This document shows positions 52,939 to 63,422 of a stretch of DNA of 64,000 nt, piece by piece. Within the stretch, counting starts at the first letter, position 1, and every line of letters starts with the position of its first letter. The position numbers and the translations under genes are program-made. The DNA comes from Actinopolyspora alba (GTDB taxonomy: Bacteria > Actinomycetota > Actinomycetes > Mycobacteriales > Pseudonocardiaceae): contig NZ_FOMZ01000005.1 of NCBI RefSeq assembly GCF_900112765.1, positions 1 through 64,000 on the forward strand, given 5' to 3'. The notes below the pieces were generated by a model, which was not told the origin of the DNA, searched no databases, and saw only the letters and a program-made list of their open reading frames with translations.

Positions 52939-53160
52939 TCACTTGTAGCGGTAGACAATGCGCCCACGGGAGAGGTCGTAGGGAGACAGCTCCACGACGA
53001 CCTTGTCCTCGGGCAGGATGCGGATGTAGTGCTGGCGCATCTTGCCACTGATGTGCGCGAGGACCTTGTGGCCGTTCTCCAACTCGACACGGAAGGTCGC
53101 GTTGGGGAGCGGCTCGATCACCCGACCCTCGACCTCAATGGCCCCGTCCTTTTTGCCCAT
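52939..53160 (-). CDS. infA: Translation initiation factor IF-1
   Basis: 73 residues, one OB-fold: [60 protein letters not shown]. Standard length. Leads the rpmJ-rpsM-rpsK-rpsD unit. Confidence 0.97.
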   Translation of the reverse strand: MGKKDGAIEVEGRVIEPLPNATFRVELENGHKVLAHISGKMRQHYIRILPEDKVVVELSPYDLSRGRIVYRYK

Positions 53161-53734
53161 GTCCTCCGCGTTTCGTGACGGTGACAGTTCATCTTCTCGG
53201 TAGCTCGTACCGTTATTACCGCTGACGCCGGAGCCGGCACCAAAGGCAGACCCACTCCGACGCGGTCCGGCAGCCCAACCACCCACGGACAAGCTGGCCC
53301 GGAGGACATGCACAGGAATCACGGTCCCGCGATCGGGAAACCGCGCTGCTGCCCGCCCCAGCGGACCACGCCCCCTGCGAACAGAACGGCATGACGAACC
53401 GGCGCCACGAGTGCGCCGATACTCCACTGTACGCGCACGCGCGAATGCCACCCAAATCGGGGCTGGACATCGAGCCGACAGCCACTCCGCGGGCCGCCGA
53501 AAACACATTCAGTGATAACCGCTCGTTGCTCCTTCGCCGCTCAACGAAGGAGACGAGTCCCACAGCCACGCGTGTCACCGCCACCGATACCAACCGGACC
53601 CCGTGTCCTCGAGGACGCCCGAGGCGAGCGGAACGGGGCAGCCGCTCCGGAGGAAGCGCTTCCGGGGAGGGTGCCGGTATGATCGAAGGTCGTCCGGCGA
53701 GACACCCCGGTCAGGCACACCGAGGAGACACAAG
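53161..53734. promoter_or_regulatory. Large divergent region infA / methyltransferase
   Basis: 574 bp with no convincing gene; frames present have no ribosome site. Should hold the infA-operon promoter (AT-richer near 53190-53215, AGCTCGTACCGTTATTACC) and that of the methyltransferase. Confidence 0.5.
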
Positions 53735-54376
53735 GTGACGACCCAGCACCACGGCCGTTTCTCACCGACGCGTTGGCTGCGGAAGGCACCTGTCGGTGAT
53801 TACCGACGGTTCTTCACAGCGGCGATCCGTCATCCGGGAACGGTCGGCGCGGCAACCCCCACCTCGAACGCGGTGGCGGACAGCGTGGGACGCGTCGTGC
53901 CGGATCGCGGCGAACCGGTGGTCGTCGAGCTCGGCCCGGGGACCGGCTCGCTCAGCGTCGAGATAAGGAAAAGACTCCCCGCCGCGGGCAGACACGTGGG
54001 GATAGAACTCGACGAGCACATGGTGCGCCACCTGCGCCGGCGGATCCCCGAGATGGAAACGGTGCACGGGAACGCGCGGAAACTGCGATCGACGTTGCCC
54101 AAGCTCGGGATCGACAGCGCGGATGTGATCGTGACCAGCATTCCCTGGTCACTGCTCGACGAGAACGAGCAGCACGACGTCCTTCGGCAGTGTCGTCGGA
54201 GCCTGGCCCCCGACGGGGTGTTCACCGCCATGACCTACCTGCCGATGCGCCACAGCCCCGGGGGGCGCCGCTTCCGGGATCGTCTGGAGGCCGGTTTCGG
54301 CGAGGTGCTGACGCACACCACGTGGCGAAGTGTCCCGCCGATGCTGCACTACACCTGCCGCCACCCGATCGTGTGA
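53735..54376 (+). CDS. Class I SAM methyltransferase, PmtA/KsgA-like
   Basis: 213 residues. Motif I VVELGPGTGSLSVEIRK, the ribose acid in VGIELDEH, and TSIPWSLL at the place of the N-P-P-Y type motif resemble phospholipid N-methyltransferases and rRNA adenine dimethyltransferases. The substrate cannot be fixed. GTG 53735 has GGAG eight bases upstream. It lies on the plus strand within a long minus-strand translation block, separating map from infA, so it was probably inserted here. Confidence 0.83.
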   Translation: MTTQHHGRFSPTRWLRKAPVGDYRRFFTAAIRHPGTVGAATPTSNAVADSVGRVVPDRGEPVVVELGPGTGSLSVEIRKRLPAAGRHVGIELDEHMVRHLRRRIPEMETVHGNARKLRSTLPKLGIDSADVIVTSIPWSLLDENEQHDVLRQCRRSLAPDGVFTAMTYLPMRHSPGGRRFRDRLEAGFGEVLTHTTWRSVPPMLHYTCRHPIV

Positions 54377-54397
54377 GCCGTCGGCCCCGGCAGCGTC

Positions 54398-54487
54398 GAT
54401 TTCCCGCGAAATCGCCGCGCGGCTGAGCGAGGGACCCCGGTGCGTGAGGTGGTCCGGCCCGGGTGGGCGTCGATTTCTCGCGAAATC
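54398..54487. repeat. Palindrome cluster E: two copies
   Basis: GATTTCCCGCGAAATC at 54398 and GATTTCTCGCGAAATC at 54472, starts 74 bp apart, in the 332-bp gap between the convergent methyltransferase and map. The remaining gap (54488-54708) shows nothing. Confidence 0.87.
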
Positions 54488-54708
54488 GCCGGTCCCGCGG
54501 TGCTTCCCCGATGCCGAGCTCCCGCCACTCCCGCGGGCGGGCTACCACCACCCTCGCAGCAGGACCGACCGCGGGTTCTCCCGTGTGGCTCTCGCGAGGA
54601 AGGCCCGACGTTGTGCAGTACCTACCCGATGTCGGGGCACCCACAGCGAGAGCCGTGCGAGAGGTTCCGCCACTTCAACCAGCTACGCGACCCGAGTGAC
54701 ACGCGATG

Positions 54709-55494
54709 TCACTCGGCGGTGAGCACCCAGGGTCCGTCCGGTGTGATCGCCACGGTGTGCTCCCAGTGCGCGGCCCGGGAGCCGTCGGCTGTCACGACGG
54801 TCCACTCGTCGGAGAGCTCCTCGCTTTCCGGCGGACCGAGAGTCAGCATCGGCTCCACGGCCAGTGCCATTCCCTCCCGGAGCTTGGGCCCCTTGCCCGG
54901 CCTGCCCAGGTTGGGGAGGAAGGGCTCCATGTGCATGCGGGTTCCGATGCCGTGCCCGCCGTACTCGGCGATGATCCCGTAGTCGATTCCGTCCGAGGCG
55001 GCGGCCGACTTGGCCGCGGACTCCACCGCGTGCGAGATGTCGGTCAGCCTGTTCCCGGCGGCGACCTTGTCGATACCCGCCCACATCGCCCGCTCGGTGG
55101 CGGCGGACAACGCCAGTTCACGTTCACCGACCGAACCGACCGGGATGGTCACGGCGGAGTCACCGTGCCACCCGTCCAGAATCGCTCCGCAGTCGACCGA
55201 GATCAGATCGCCGTCGGCGAGCACCTCTGTCGTCGAGGGGATGCCGTGCACGATCTTCTCGTTGATCGAGGCGCAGATCGACCCCGGGAAACCGTGGTAG
55301 CCCTTGAAGGAGGGAATCGCACCCGCGTCACGGATGACGCCCTCGGCGACCGAGTCGAGTTCGGCGGTGCTGACCCCCGGTTTCGCCTGCTCGGTCACCG
55401 CCGCGAGGGCGCGCGCGACGACGAGCCCGGCCGCGCGCATCGCCTGAATCTCACCACTGCTCTTGAGCTCGATGCCCTTACCGCGACGCAGCAC
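54709..55494 (-). CDS. map: Methionine aminopeptidase, type I
   Basis: 261 residues. Removes the initiator Met from new proteins. Metal ligands: two Asp in SVDCGAILDGWHGDSAV, His in GGHGIGTRMH, Glu in LAVEPMLTLG and in WEHTVAIT. GTG 55494 has GAGGGG eight bases before it and gives the family start LRRGKGIELKSSGEI. The open frame beyond is non-coding. Normally follows adk, as here. Confidence 0.95.
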   Translation of the reverse strand: MLRRGKGIELKSSGEIQAMRAAGLVVARALAAVTEQAKPGVSTAELDSVAEGVIRDAGAIPSFKGYHGFPGSICASINEKIVHGIPSTTEVLADGDLISVDCGAILDGWHGDSAVTIPVGSVGERELALSAATERAMWAGIDKVAAGNRLTDISHAVESAAKSAAASDGIDYGIIAEYGGHGIGTRMHMEPFLPNLGRPGKGPKLREGMALAVEPMLTLGPPESEELSDEWTVVTADGSRAAHWEHTVAITPDGPWVLTAE

Positions 55495-55784
55495 CGCTGC
55501 CCCTCTCGTCAACTCAACGGCCTTACAAGAACGATTCTCGCCCCGGTACCGAGTCCCGGGCCACTCCCCCACCGCGGCCCGGCCACCGCGGGAGTCGGGC
55601 GGTCCGGGAGCCTCGGAGACCTCTCCGGCTCCGCCACACGTCACCGACCCCCGCGGTCCGAGTACCGTCGCGCCGAACACCGCCGTTCGCGGAACGAGTT
55701 CACGCGAGGTCCGGCCACGAAATCATCTCCCCGGGACCGGCAGCCCGGCTACGGGCAACGGATCGAACCGGGGAGCGAAACCAC

Positions 55785-56339
55785 TCAGGCACGAGCGCGC
55801 AGGGCCTCCAGGGCTCGCGAGGTGACTTCCTCGACCGGCCCGAACGCGTCGATCGTGATCAGCTTGTTCCGGTAGTAGTCCAACAGCGGCGCCGTCTCCG
55901 AGTCGTACACGTCCAGCCTGCGCCGGATGAGTTCCTCGGTGTCGTCCGAGCGACCGCGGTCCAGCAGACGCCGGACCAACTCCTCCCGGGGAACCTCGAA
56001 CTGCACCACCGCGGTGAGTTCCATCCCGTTCTCGGAGAGGATGTCGCTGAGCACGTCGGCCTGCGGCGTCGTGCGCGGGAATCCGTCGAGCAGAAAGCCC
56101 TCGGCCGCGTCACTGGCGGCAAGACGCTGACGCACCATCTCGTTGGTGACCTCGTCCGGTACCAGCTCACCGGCGTCCAGGTAGCTCTTGGCCTCCTTGC
56201 CCAGTGGCGTGACGTTGTCGATGTTCTCCCTGAACAGATCGCCACTGGAGATGTGGGGGACCGCGAGATGTTCACTCAGCACGGCCGCTTGGGTGCCTTT
56301 GCCCGCACCTGGCGGGCCGACCAGAACCAATCGCACCAA
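55785..56339 (-). CDS. adk: Adenylate kinase, short form
   Basis: 184 residues. P-loop [25 protein letters not shown], and R-rich [18 protein letters not shown]. The LID insert is absent, as in other actinobacteria. TTG 56339 has GGAGG seven bases upstream; GTG one codon later is possible. 290-bp gap to map (55495-55784), 288-bp gap to secY (56340-56627); neither gap holds a gene. Confidence 0.96.
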   Translation of the reverse strand: MVRLVLVGPPGAGKGTQAAVLSEHLAVPHISSGDLFRENIDNVTPLGKEAKSYLDAGELVPDEVTNEMVRQRLAASDAAEGFLLDGFPRTTPQADVLSDILSENGMELTAVVQFEVPREELVRRLLDRGRSDDTEELIRRRLDVYDSETAPLLDYYRNKLITIDAFGPVEEVTSRALEALRARA

Positions 56340-56627
56340 GGGTCTGCCTCCGAATCCGTGATGATGGCTCACGCCACCGTTTGGCGGGCACTTTCGTCCC
56401 GTCTGTCATCGCCGTCCGCACCGCGCGGCGCCACCGGGGAGTAACTCCCCCGGCGGCGATCCCGCCGACGCGGACATCGAGCGATCGACACCGTAACCGA
56501 CGTGGCCGATTTCGCCATGATTACCGCCCGAACTGTGGGAAACCACTCGAAGCGGAACCGCGCCGCCCGGGGTCATCGACCACCGAGCGGGCAGCGGCCA
56601 CGGCGTCATCGCCAGGACTCTTCGAGC

Positions 56628-57938
56628 CTACCGGAGGAAGCCCTCGTAATTGCGCTGCGTGAGTTGGCTCTCGACCTGTTTGACGGTGTCCAGCCCCACG
56701 TTGACCATGATCAGGACCGCGGTGCCGCCGAACGGGAAGTTCTGCGCACCGCCCTGACCACCGGTGACCCCGAGGAAGAAGTTCGGGAGCACCGCGATGA
56801 TGCCCAGGTAGAGCGCGCCGGGCAACGTGATGCGCGAGAGCACGAAACTCAGGTACTCGGCGGTGGGCCTGCCCGGACGAATCCCCGGGATGAAACCACC
56901 GAACTTCTTCATCTCGTCGGCACGCTCTTCCGGATTGAACGTGATCGAGACGTAGAAGTAGGCGAAGAAGATGATCATCGTCATGTACAGCAGGATGTGT
57001 ACCCAGCTGGACGGATCGACGATGTAGGTCTGGATGAAACGCGACCACCAGGTGTTCTGGTTGCCCGCGAGCTGTCCCAGCAACTGCGGGAGGTACAGCA
57101 GCGAGGAACCGAAGATCACCGGGATCACACCGGCCTGGTTGACCTTCAGCGGCAGATAGGTGGAGGTGCCGCCGTACATCCGGCGCCCGATCATGCGCTT
57201 GGCGTACTGCACCGGGATGCGGCGCTGCGCCTGCTCGACGAACACGACGCTGGCGATGATGACCAGACCGAAGCAACAGATCACGGCGAAGACGAAGCCG
57301 CCGCTGTTGTTCAGGATGTTGCCGCCCTCGGCCGGGATGCGGGAAGCGATCGAGGTGAAGATCAGCAGCGACATGCCGTTGCCGACCCCGCGTTCGGTGA
57401 TCAGCTCGCCCATCCACATCAGCAGTGCCGCACCGGCGGTCATGGTGACGACGATGACCACCATGTTCAGCACCGAGTTGTCCGGGATGACCTCCTGCTG
57501 ACACCCCGGGAAGAGCTGCCCGCGCACGGCCAGCGCGACGATGCCCGTGGCCTGCAGCACGGCCAGCGCAACCGTCAGGTAGCGGGTGTACTGCGTGAGC
57601 TTGGCCTGGCCGGACTGGCCTTCCTTCTTCAACTGCTCGAACCGCGGGATCACCACCTGCAGCAGCTGAACGATGATGCTGGCGGTGATGTAGGGCATGA
57701 TCCCGAGGGAAAGCACCGACAGTTGAAGCAGGGCTCCGCCGCTGAAGAGGTTCAGCAACGAATAGACGCTCTGACTCTCGCCTTGTAGAGCCTGCACACA
57801 CTGCTGGATGTTCGGATACGACACCCCGGGGGACGGAATCGTGGCACCCAGTCGGTACAGCACGACCATTCCCAGTGTGAACAGGATCTTACGGCGCAGG
57901 TCCGGCGTCGTCAGAGCCGAGCGGAAGGCGCCGAGCAC
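56628..57938 (-). CDS. secY: SecY, preprotein translocase channel
   Basis: 436 residues with ten membrane helices; MLGAFRSALTTPDLRRKILF start, GIMPYITASIIVQLL and the cytosolic loop IPVQYAKRMIGRRMYGG. Complete. Forms the Sec pore with SecE/SecG elsewhere. Confidence 0.97.
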   Translation of the reverse strand: MLGAFRSALTTPDLRRKILFTLGMVVLYRLGATIPSPGVSYPNIQQCVQALQGESQSVYSLLNLFSGGALLQLSVLSLGIMPYITASIIVQLLQVVIPRFEQLKKEGQSGQAKLTQYTRYLTVALAVLQATGIVALAVRGQLFPGCQQEVIPDNSVLNMVVIVVTMTAGAALLMWMGELITERGVGNGMSLLIFTSIASRIPAEGGNILNNSGGFVFAVICCFGLVIIASVVFVEQAQRRIPVQYAKRMIGRRMYGGTSTYLPLKVNQAGVIPVIFGSSLLYLPQLLGQLAGNQNTWWSRFIQTYIVDPSSWVHILLYMTMIIFFAYFYVSITFNPEERADEMKKFGGFIPGIRPGRPTAEYLSFVLSRITLPGALYLGIIAVLPNFFLGVTGGQGGAQNFPFGGTAVLIMVNVGLDTVKQVESQLTQRNYEGFLR

Positions 57939-58376
57939 GCAGACCTCCTGTGCGCGAGCCGGTAGTCACCGGCCGATGTCGGTGGCCGACTCACGAGTCG
58001 CCCACGGCTGGATTCCGTCAACGATTCCGTACCACGGCGCGGCACGGAACCGCCGCACGGACTCTAACAGCATTCACCCCGCCCGCAGTAGCCACCTGCG
58101 GACAATGGCAACGAAGCGGCACCCGAAAAACACTCGCGGTGATCAGTGAGCGGCCACTTCGGACACTGTTCGCGATCGGCGAACCCGGCACGTGGCCGTC
58201 GGTACCACGTGTTCGAAGGCGAAACCACCGCTCACCGAAAGCGGGAGCACCGCTGGAGAAAAAAGAACGGGCCGGTCGACAACGAAGTCGACCGGCCCGA
58301 AACCGTGAACCGCGCGACGCGGCGCGGATCCGGCCGCACCGGAACTTCGCCCCGTGACGGGGCGGTTCGTCCGGAC
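57939..58376. other. Gap between secY and rplO with operon terminator
   Basis: 438 bp. Holds the spc-operon terminator (58268-58299) and should hold a secY promoter, so secY-adk-map is its own unit rather than the tail of the spc operon. Nothing else recognised. Confidence 0.6.
58268..58299 (-). terminator. Rho-independent terminator of the spc operon
   Basis: 13-bp stem CGGGCCGGTCGAC, 6-base loop, followed on the minus strand by GTTCTTTTTTC: the only classical T-tract terminator found in the window. 77 bp after rplO. Confidence 0.92.
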
Positions 58377-58826
58377 TCAGCGCTCCTGCTTGGTGGCGCT
58401 GCCGCCCGCGGCCGTGATCTTGTCCTTGGCACTGCCCGTGAACGCGTGCGCGGTCACGTCCAGCTTCACCCCATCGAGATCCCCGCCGCCGAGGATCTTG
58501 ACGAGTTCGCCCTTCTTGAGCAGTCCGGAGGCGATCAACTCGTCGATGCCGACCTTGCCACCCTGCGGGAAGCGCTCGGCCAGCTTGCCGATGTTGATGC
58601 CCTGGTACTCGACGCGGTTCGGGTTCTTGAAACCACGCAGCTTGGGCAGCCGGATCTGCAGCGGCATCTGGCCGCCCTCGAACCCGGGCGCCACTGTCTT
58701 ACGTGCCTTGGTTCCCTTGGTGCCGCGACCCGCGGTCTTGCCCTTGGAGGCTTCACCGCGGCCGACCCGGATCTTGCTCCGCTTGGAACCGGGAGCGGGC
58801 CGCAGATCGTGAATCTTGATGGCCAT
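58377..58826 (-). CDS. rplO: 50S ribosomal protein L15
   Basis: 149 residues: [60 protein letters not shown]. Overlaps rpmD stop by one base (TAATG). Last gene of the spc operon here. Confidence 0.97.
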   Translation of the reverse strand: MAIKIHDLRPAPGSKRSKIRVGRGEASKGKTAGRGTKGTKARKTVAPGFEGGQMPLQIRLPKLRGFKNPNRVEYQGINIGKLAERFPQGGKVGIDELIASGLLKKGELVKILGGGDLDGVKLDVTAHAFTGSAKDKITAAGGSATKQER

Positions 58827-59011
58827 TACTCGACGACCTCCTCGACCGAAACAAGGTGGCCGACGGTGTCGACCTGACCACGAACCGTGGGACTGTTCGG
58901 CCGAACGACCGTCTGGCCGATCTTACGCAGCCCGAGGGTGCGCATGGCGTCACGCTGGTTGGGCTTGGTGCCGACCAGACCACGCGTCTGGGTGATCTTG
59001 AGTTTGTTCAT
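58826..59011 (-). CDS. rpmD: 50S ribosomal protein L30
   Basis: 61 residues from ATG 59011: [35 protein letters not shown]. Normal size; 4 bp after rpsE. Confidence 0.96.
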   Translation of the reverse strand: MNKLKITQTRGLVGTKPNQRDAMRTLGLRKIGQTVVRPNSPTVRGQVDTVGHLVSVEEVVE

Positions 59012-59015
59012 CGAC

Positions 59016-59627
59016 TCAGACCTCCTGACCCGCGCGCTGGCGCAGCATCCGGGCGGGAGCCACGTCCTCCATCGGGAGACCACGGCGGGCCGCGACCTCC
59101 TCGGGACGCTGCAGCTCCTTCAGCGCCGTGACGGTGGCCTGCACGATGTTGAGCGCGTTGCCGCTGCCCAGCGACTTGCTCAGCACATCATGCACACCGG
59201 CACACTCCAGCACCGCACGGACCGGGCCACCCGCGATGACACCGGTACCCGGGCTGGCCGGACGCAGCAGCACCTTGCCCGCGGCGTCCTCACCCTGCAC
59301 CGGGTGAGTGATGGTGCCCGCGACCCGCGGTACGCGGAAGTAGTTCTTCTTGGCTTCCTCGACCCCCTTGGCGATGGCGGCAGGCACTTCCTTGGCCTTG
59401 CCGTAACCAACGCCGACGAGGCCGTCGCCGTCACCGCAGACGACCAGCGCGGTGAAACTGAACCGCCGGCCACCCTTGACGACCTTCGCGACCCGGTTGA
59501 TGGTCACTACACGTTCGAACTGCGGGGATTTTTCCTGGGCCGCCCCGCCACGGCCGCCGTCGCGGCGGTCCTTGCGGTCCTTGCCGCCGGATTCCGAACC
59601 GCCTTCACGCCGAGTGCGTCCAGGCAT
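59016..59627 (-). CDS. rpsE: 30S ribosomal protein S5
   Basis: 203 residues. Basic N-terminal extension, then [40 protein letters not shown] and [21 protein letters not shown]5 shapes decoding accuracy. Confidence 0.97.
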   Translation of the reverse strand: MPGRTRREGGSESGGKDRKDRRDGGRGGAAQEKSPQFERVVTINRVAKVVKGGRRFSFTALVVCGDGDGLVGVGYGKAKEVPAAIAKGVEEAKKNYFRVPRVAGTITHPVQGEDAAGKVLLRPASPGTGVIAGGPVRAVLECAGVHDVLSKSLGSGNALNIVQATVTALKELQRPEEVAARRGLPMEDVAPARMLRQRAGQEV

Positions 59628-59692
59628 CAGGCGTCCCTTCCGTTACGTGCTGTCATCCTTCGTACGACGACGATGTGGTTATTGCGCACTTC

Positions 59693-60103
59693 TCAGAACT
59701 CCAGACCGCCGCCACGCGCGGCATCCGCGAGAGCCGCGACCCGACCGTGGTAGGCGTTGCCGCCACGGTCGAACACGACCTTCTCGACTCCTGCCTCGCT
59801 GGCCCGCTGCGCGACCAACTCACCCACGCGGGTGGACTGGGCCGTCTTGTCTCCCTCGAACGAGCGCATGTCGGGCTCGTGCGTGGAGGCGGCAGCCAGG
59901 GTGTGACCGATCGTGTCGTCGATGACCTGCGCGACGATGTGCTTGGTGGATCGGCTGACAACCAGACGCGGCCGCTGCGGAGTGCCGCTGATCTTCTTGC
60001 GGATTCGAACGTGCCGCTGGTTCCGGGCACGGCGACGCACGCCCGCGACGCTCTTGCCCACCGGCTTCTTCCTGGTGGCTGTGGTGCTCTCGCTCATGGT
60101 CAC
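59693..60103 (-). CDS. rplR: 50S ribosomal protein L18
   Basis: 136 residues; binds 5S r[61 protein letters not shown] overlaps the rplF stop as GTGA; ATG two codons later is possible. Confidence 0.96.
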   Translation of the reverse strand: MTMSESTTATRKKPVGKSVAGVRRRARNQRHVRIRKKISGTPQRPRLVVSRSTKHIVAQVIDDTIGHTLAAASTHEPDMRSFEGDKTAQSTRVGELVAQRASEAGVEKVVFDRGGNAYHGRVAALADAARGGGLEF

Positions 60104-60639
60104 TTACCCGTCTTCCCGACCTTGCGGCGGATCTTCTCGCCCGCGTAGCGCACGCCCTTGCCGTTGTACGGCTCGGGCAGACGCAGCTTGCGGATCCTGG
60201 CGGCTACCTCGCCGACGAGCTGCTTGTCGACGCCCTTGACCGAAAGTTTGGCCGGGCCGTCCGTGGCGAACTCGATGCCTTCCGGGGGTTCCATGACGAC
60301 CGGGTGGCTGTAGCCGAGGGAGAACTCGAGGTTCTGCCCCTTCTGCACCACGCGGTAGCCCACGCCCTGGATTTCGAGATCCTTCTGGAAACCCTGGCTG
60401 ACGCCGACAACCATGTTGTTGATCAGGCTGCGGGACAGACCGTGCAGCGAGCGGTTCGCACGCTCGTCGTCCGGACGTTTCACCAGCAGCGAGCCGTCCG
60501 AGTCCTGCTCGACCCTGATCGGTTCGGAAATGTTCTGTTGCAGCTTGCCCTTGGGGCCGTTCACCGTAACCGTCTGGCCGTCGATGCTCACATCGACGCC
60601 GGAGGGAACGGTGATCGGCAACTTCCCGATGCGCGACAT
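60100..60639 (-). CDS. rplF: 50S ribosomal protein L6
   Basis: 179 residues from ATG 60639: [20 protein letters not shown]; end motif [20 protein letters not shown]. The frame open upstream is inside the intergenic space and rpsH. Confidence 0.97.
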   Translation of the reverse strand: MSRIGKLPITVPSGVDVSIDGQTVTVNGPKGKLQQNISEPIRVEQDSDGSLLVKRPDDERANRSLHGLSRSLINNMVVGVSQGFQKDLEIQGVGYRVVQKGQNLEFSLGYSHPVVMEPPEGIEFATDGPAKLSVKGVDKQLVGEVAARIRKLRLPEPYNGKGVRYAGEKIRRKVGKTGK

Positions 60640-60655
60640 ACCGTAAACTCCTCCT

Positions 60656-61054
60656 TCACCAGACGTAGGCGAGGACTTCCCCGCCCACACCGTTCCGCAT
60701 CGCTTGGCGATCCGTCTGCAGACCGCTCGACGTCGAGATGATGGCGATGCCCAGTCCCCCCAGAACCTTGGGAAGGTTCGTGGACTTGGCATACACCCGC
60801 AGACCGGGCTTGGAAACCCGGCGCAGCCCGGTGATGGACTTCTCGCGGTTCGGGCCGAACTTGAGCTCCACGACCAGTTCCTTGGTCTTGGCGCCCTGCT
60901 GTTCACGAGAGCCGGCCACGTAACCCTCGCGCTGAAGAATGTCGGCGATGTTCGCCTTGATCTTGGAGTGCGGCATCACGATCTCGTCGTGGTATGCGCG
61001 ACTCCCGTTGCGCAGACGTGTCAGCATGTCTGCGATCGGATCGGTCATCGTCAT
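60656..61054 (-). CDS. rpsH: 30S ribosomal protein S8
   Basis: 132 residues: [40 protein letters not shown], and the end [11 protein letters not shown]. 233-bp gap to rpsN upstream with nothing recognised. Confidence 0.97.
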   Translation of the reverse strand: MTMTDPIADMLTRLRNGSRAYHDEIVMPHSKIKANIADILQREGYVAGSREQQGAKTKELVVELKFGPNREKSITGLRRVSKPGLRVYAKSTNLPKVLGGLGIAIISTSSGLQTDRQAMRNGVGGEVLAYVW

Positions 61055-61287
61055 GGTGACCCTGTCAACCTTTCTCGTTCGGTTCCCCGGGCCCGGATGC
61101 CGCGAACCGCGGTTCGCAGGTCTGGGCCCTGGCCTGAACGAAGTCGGGGTACTGGCTGCCCGCTCCCGAAGTAACTTCGCAGCGGTCAGTCCGTTGTCGT
61201 CGCGAGCCGTTGCCGGGCTGCAGCCACTGGTTTCGGTACCGGTGACGAGACGCTCCGCCGTCGGTGGAGCCGTCCCGCCGCACTACC

Positions 61288-61473
61288 TCACCAGGAGGAC
61301 TTGCTAACCCCGGGCAGCTCGCCCGCGTGGGCCATCTCGCGGAAGCAGATCCGGCAGAGTCCGAACTTCCGCAGGACCGCCCGGGACCTTCCGCAACGCT
61401 GGCAACGAGTGTAGGTACGCACCCGGAACTTCGGCTTGCGTGCCGCCTTGTTGATCAGTGCTTTCTTGGCCAT
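61288..61473 (-). CDS. rpsN: 30S ribosomal protein S14, zinc form
   Basis: 61 residues, type Z: zinc ligands C-x2-C in [11 protein letters not shown] and C-x2-C in [10 protein letters not shown]. Ends [11 protein letters not shown]. 43 bp after rplE. Confidence 0.97.
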   Translation of the reverse strand: MAKKALINKAARKPKFRVRTYTRCQRCGRSRAVLRKFGLCRICFREMAHAGELPGVSKSSW

Positions 61474-61516
61474 CGGCCCAGTTCTCCTAGTCTCGATCCG
61501 CAGCGACGGCCACGAG

Positions 61517-62092
61517 TCACTGTTCCCGGAACGGGAATCCCAGCTGCCGCAGCAGCGACCTGCCTTCTTCGTCGGTGGTGGCCGTTGTCACTACCGTGAT
61601 GTCCATACCGCGCGAACGGTCGATCGAGTCCTGGTCGATCTCGTGGAACATCGACTGGTCGTTGAGACCGAACGTGTAGTTGCCGTTACCGTCGAACTGC
61701 TTCGGCGACAGACCCCGGAAGTCCCGGATCCGCGGCAGGGAGATGGAGACCAACCGGTCCACGAACTCCCACATCCGTGCGCCGCGCAGCGTCGCCCTGG
61801 CGCCGATCGGCATACCCTCGCGGACCTTGAACTGCGCGATGGACTTGCGTGCCTTGCGCACCTCGGCACGCTGGCCGGTGATAGTCGCGAGGTCGCGAAC
61901 CGCGCCCTCGATCAGTTTGCTGTCCCGCGCGGCATCGCCCACACCCATGTTGACGACGACCTTGACCATGCCCGGCACCAGCATCGGGTTGGAGTACTCG
62001 AACTCCTCCTTGAGCGCCGGTACGATCTCGTCGCGGTAGCGGGCCTTCAGCCGCGGGACAATCCTCTCGGTGTTCTTCTCAGTGGTAGTCAC
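61517..62092 (-). CDS. rplE: 50S ribosomal protein L5
   Basis: 191 residues: [59 protein letters not shown]. Binds 5S rRNA with L18. Confidence 0.97.
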   Translation of the reverse strand: MTTTEKNTERIVPRLKARYRDEIVPALKEEFEYSNPMLVPGMVKVVVNMGVGDAARDSKLIEGAVRDLATITGQRAEVRKARKSIAQFKVREGMPIGARATLRGARMWEFVDRLVSISLPRIRDFRGLSPKQFDGNGNYTFGLNDQSMFHEIDQDSIDRSRGMDITVVTTATTDEEGRSLLRQLGFPFREQ

Positions 62093-62095
62093 GAG

Positions 62096-62413
62096 TTAGA
62101 TGTCCTTACCGTTGCGGCGAGAGATCCGAACCTTCTTGCCGTCTTCACCGGTGCGGTAGCCGACGCGGGTGGGCTTACCGTCCGAGTCCACGACCATGAC
62201 ATTGCTGACGTGGATCGCGGCTTCCTGCGTCACGATGCCGCCGGACTGCGCACCACGCTCGGTACGCGAGACGCGCGTGTGCTTCTTGATCTGGTTGACG
62301 CCCTCGACCAGCACACGCTCCCGACTCGGGAAGGCCTGGATGACCTTGCCCCGGGCACCCTTGTCCTTACCGGCGATGACGACGACCGTGTCGCCCTTCT
62401 TCACCTTCATCAC
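62096..62413 (-). CDS. rplX: 50S ribosomal protein L24
   Basis: 105 residues with the KOW start [23 protein letters not shown] 62413 overlaps the rplN stop as GTGA; ATG follows directly. Four bases from rplE. Confidence 0.96.
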   Translation of the reverse strand: MMKVKKGDTVVVIAGKDKGARGKVIQAFPSRERVLVEGVNQIKKHTRVSRTERGAQSGGIVTQEAAIHVSNVMVVDSDGKPTRVGYRTGEDGKKVRISRRNGKDI

Positions 62414-62778
62414 AGCACCTCCGGCGCGAGTGAGATGATCTTCATGAACTTCTTCTCACGCAGCTCACGCCCGACGGGGCCGAAGATACGGGTACCTCGG
62501 GGGTCACCACCCGGCCTGACCAGGACGGCGGCGTTCTCGTCGAACCGGATGTAGGAACCGTCCGGACGACGCTTCTCCTTCTTCTGGCGGACGATTACCG
62601 CCTTGACCACATCACCACGCTTGACACCGGCGGCGGGAATGGCTTCCTTGACGGTAGCCACCACCACGTCGCCGATACCCGCGTAGCGCCGACCGGAACC
62701 ACCGAGCACCCTGATCGTGAGGATCTCCTTGGCCCCGGTGTTGTCGGCGACTCGCAGTCGCGACTCCTGCTGGATCAC
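62410..62778 (-). CDS. rplN: 50S ribosomal protein L14
   Basis: 122 residues from GTG 62778: [20 protein letters not shown], then [20 protein letters not shown]. Standard length. First gene of the spc operon, behind a hairpin. Confidence 0.97.
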   Translation of the reverse strand: MIQQESRLRVADNTGAKEILTIRVLGGSGRRYAGIGDVVVATVKEAIPAAGVKRGDVVKAVIVRQKKEKRRPDGSYIRFDENAAVLVRPGGDPRGTRIFGPVGRELREKKFMKIISLAPEVL

Positions 62779-62868
62779 CTTTACTCCTGACCCTAAGTTT
62801 CCGCACACGCTGTGCGAAGACACTTTGGCATGCCCGATTTCCGACCCGGCATGCGCGGTCACAACAAC

Positions 62869-62898
62869 CCGCGGGGGGCTTGCCGCTGCCCCCCGCGG
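62869..62898 (-). terminator. Hairpin at the S10/spc operon border
   Basis: 11-bp stem CCGCGGGGGGC with an 8-base loop, 6 bp after the rpsQ stop, in the 126-bp gap before rplN. Confidence 0.75.
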
Positions 62899-62904
62899 AT
62901 GGCG

Positions 62905-63183
62905 TTACTTGGCCTTTTCCTGGATCTCGACCAACCGCCAGCGCTTCGTGGCCGACAGCGGACGAGTCTCCATCAGCAACACCCGGTCGCCGATGCCCGC
63001 CTCGTTGTTCTCGTCATGCGCCTTGACCTTGGTGGTCTTACGCATGATCTTGCCGTAGAGCGGGTGCTTCTTACGGTCCTCGAGGGCCACGACCACCGTC
63101 TTGTCCATCTTGTCCGAGACGACGTAGCCCTCACGGGTCTTGCGCTGGTTGCGCTGCTGCTCTTGCGTGACTGTTTCGCTCAT
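62905..63183 (-). CDS. rpsQ: 30S ribosomal protein S17
   Basis: 92 residues: [57 protein letters not shown] overlap with rpmC. Confidence 0.97.
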   Translation of the reverse strand: MSETVTQEQQRNQRKTREGYVVSDKMDKTVVVALEDRKKHPLYGKIMRKTTKVKAHDENNEAGIGDRVLLMETRPLSATKRWRLVEIQEKAK

Positions 63184-63422
63184 GCCGCGCCCTCCTCGGC
63201 GCCCTCGGGAGACACGGAGAGGCCCAGCTCACGTTCACGCATGATCGTGTAGATCCGAGCGATGTCCCGACGAACGACGCGCAACCTTCGGTTGTTCTGC
63301 AATTGCCCGGTAGCCATCTGGAACCGAAGGTTGAACAACTCCTCCTTCGATTCACGCAGCCGGGAGACGAGCTCCTCGTCGTTGAGTTCCCGGAGCTCGG
63401 TAGCGGTGACACCAGCCGCCAT
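63180..63422 (-). CDS. rpmC: 50S ribosomal protein L29
   Basis: 80 residues: [40 protein letters not shown]. Overlaps rplP stop by one base. Confidence 0.96.
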   Translation of the reverse strand: MAAGVTATELRELNDEELVSRLRESKEELFNLRFQMATGQLQNNRRLRVVRRDIARIYTIMRERELGLSVSPEGAEEGAA

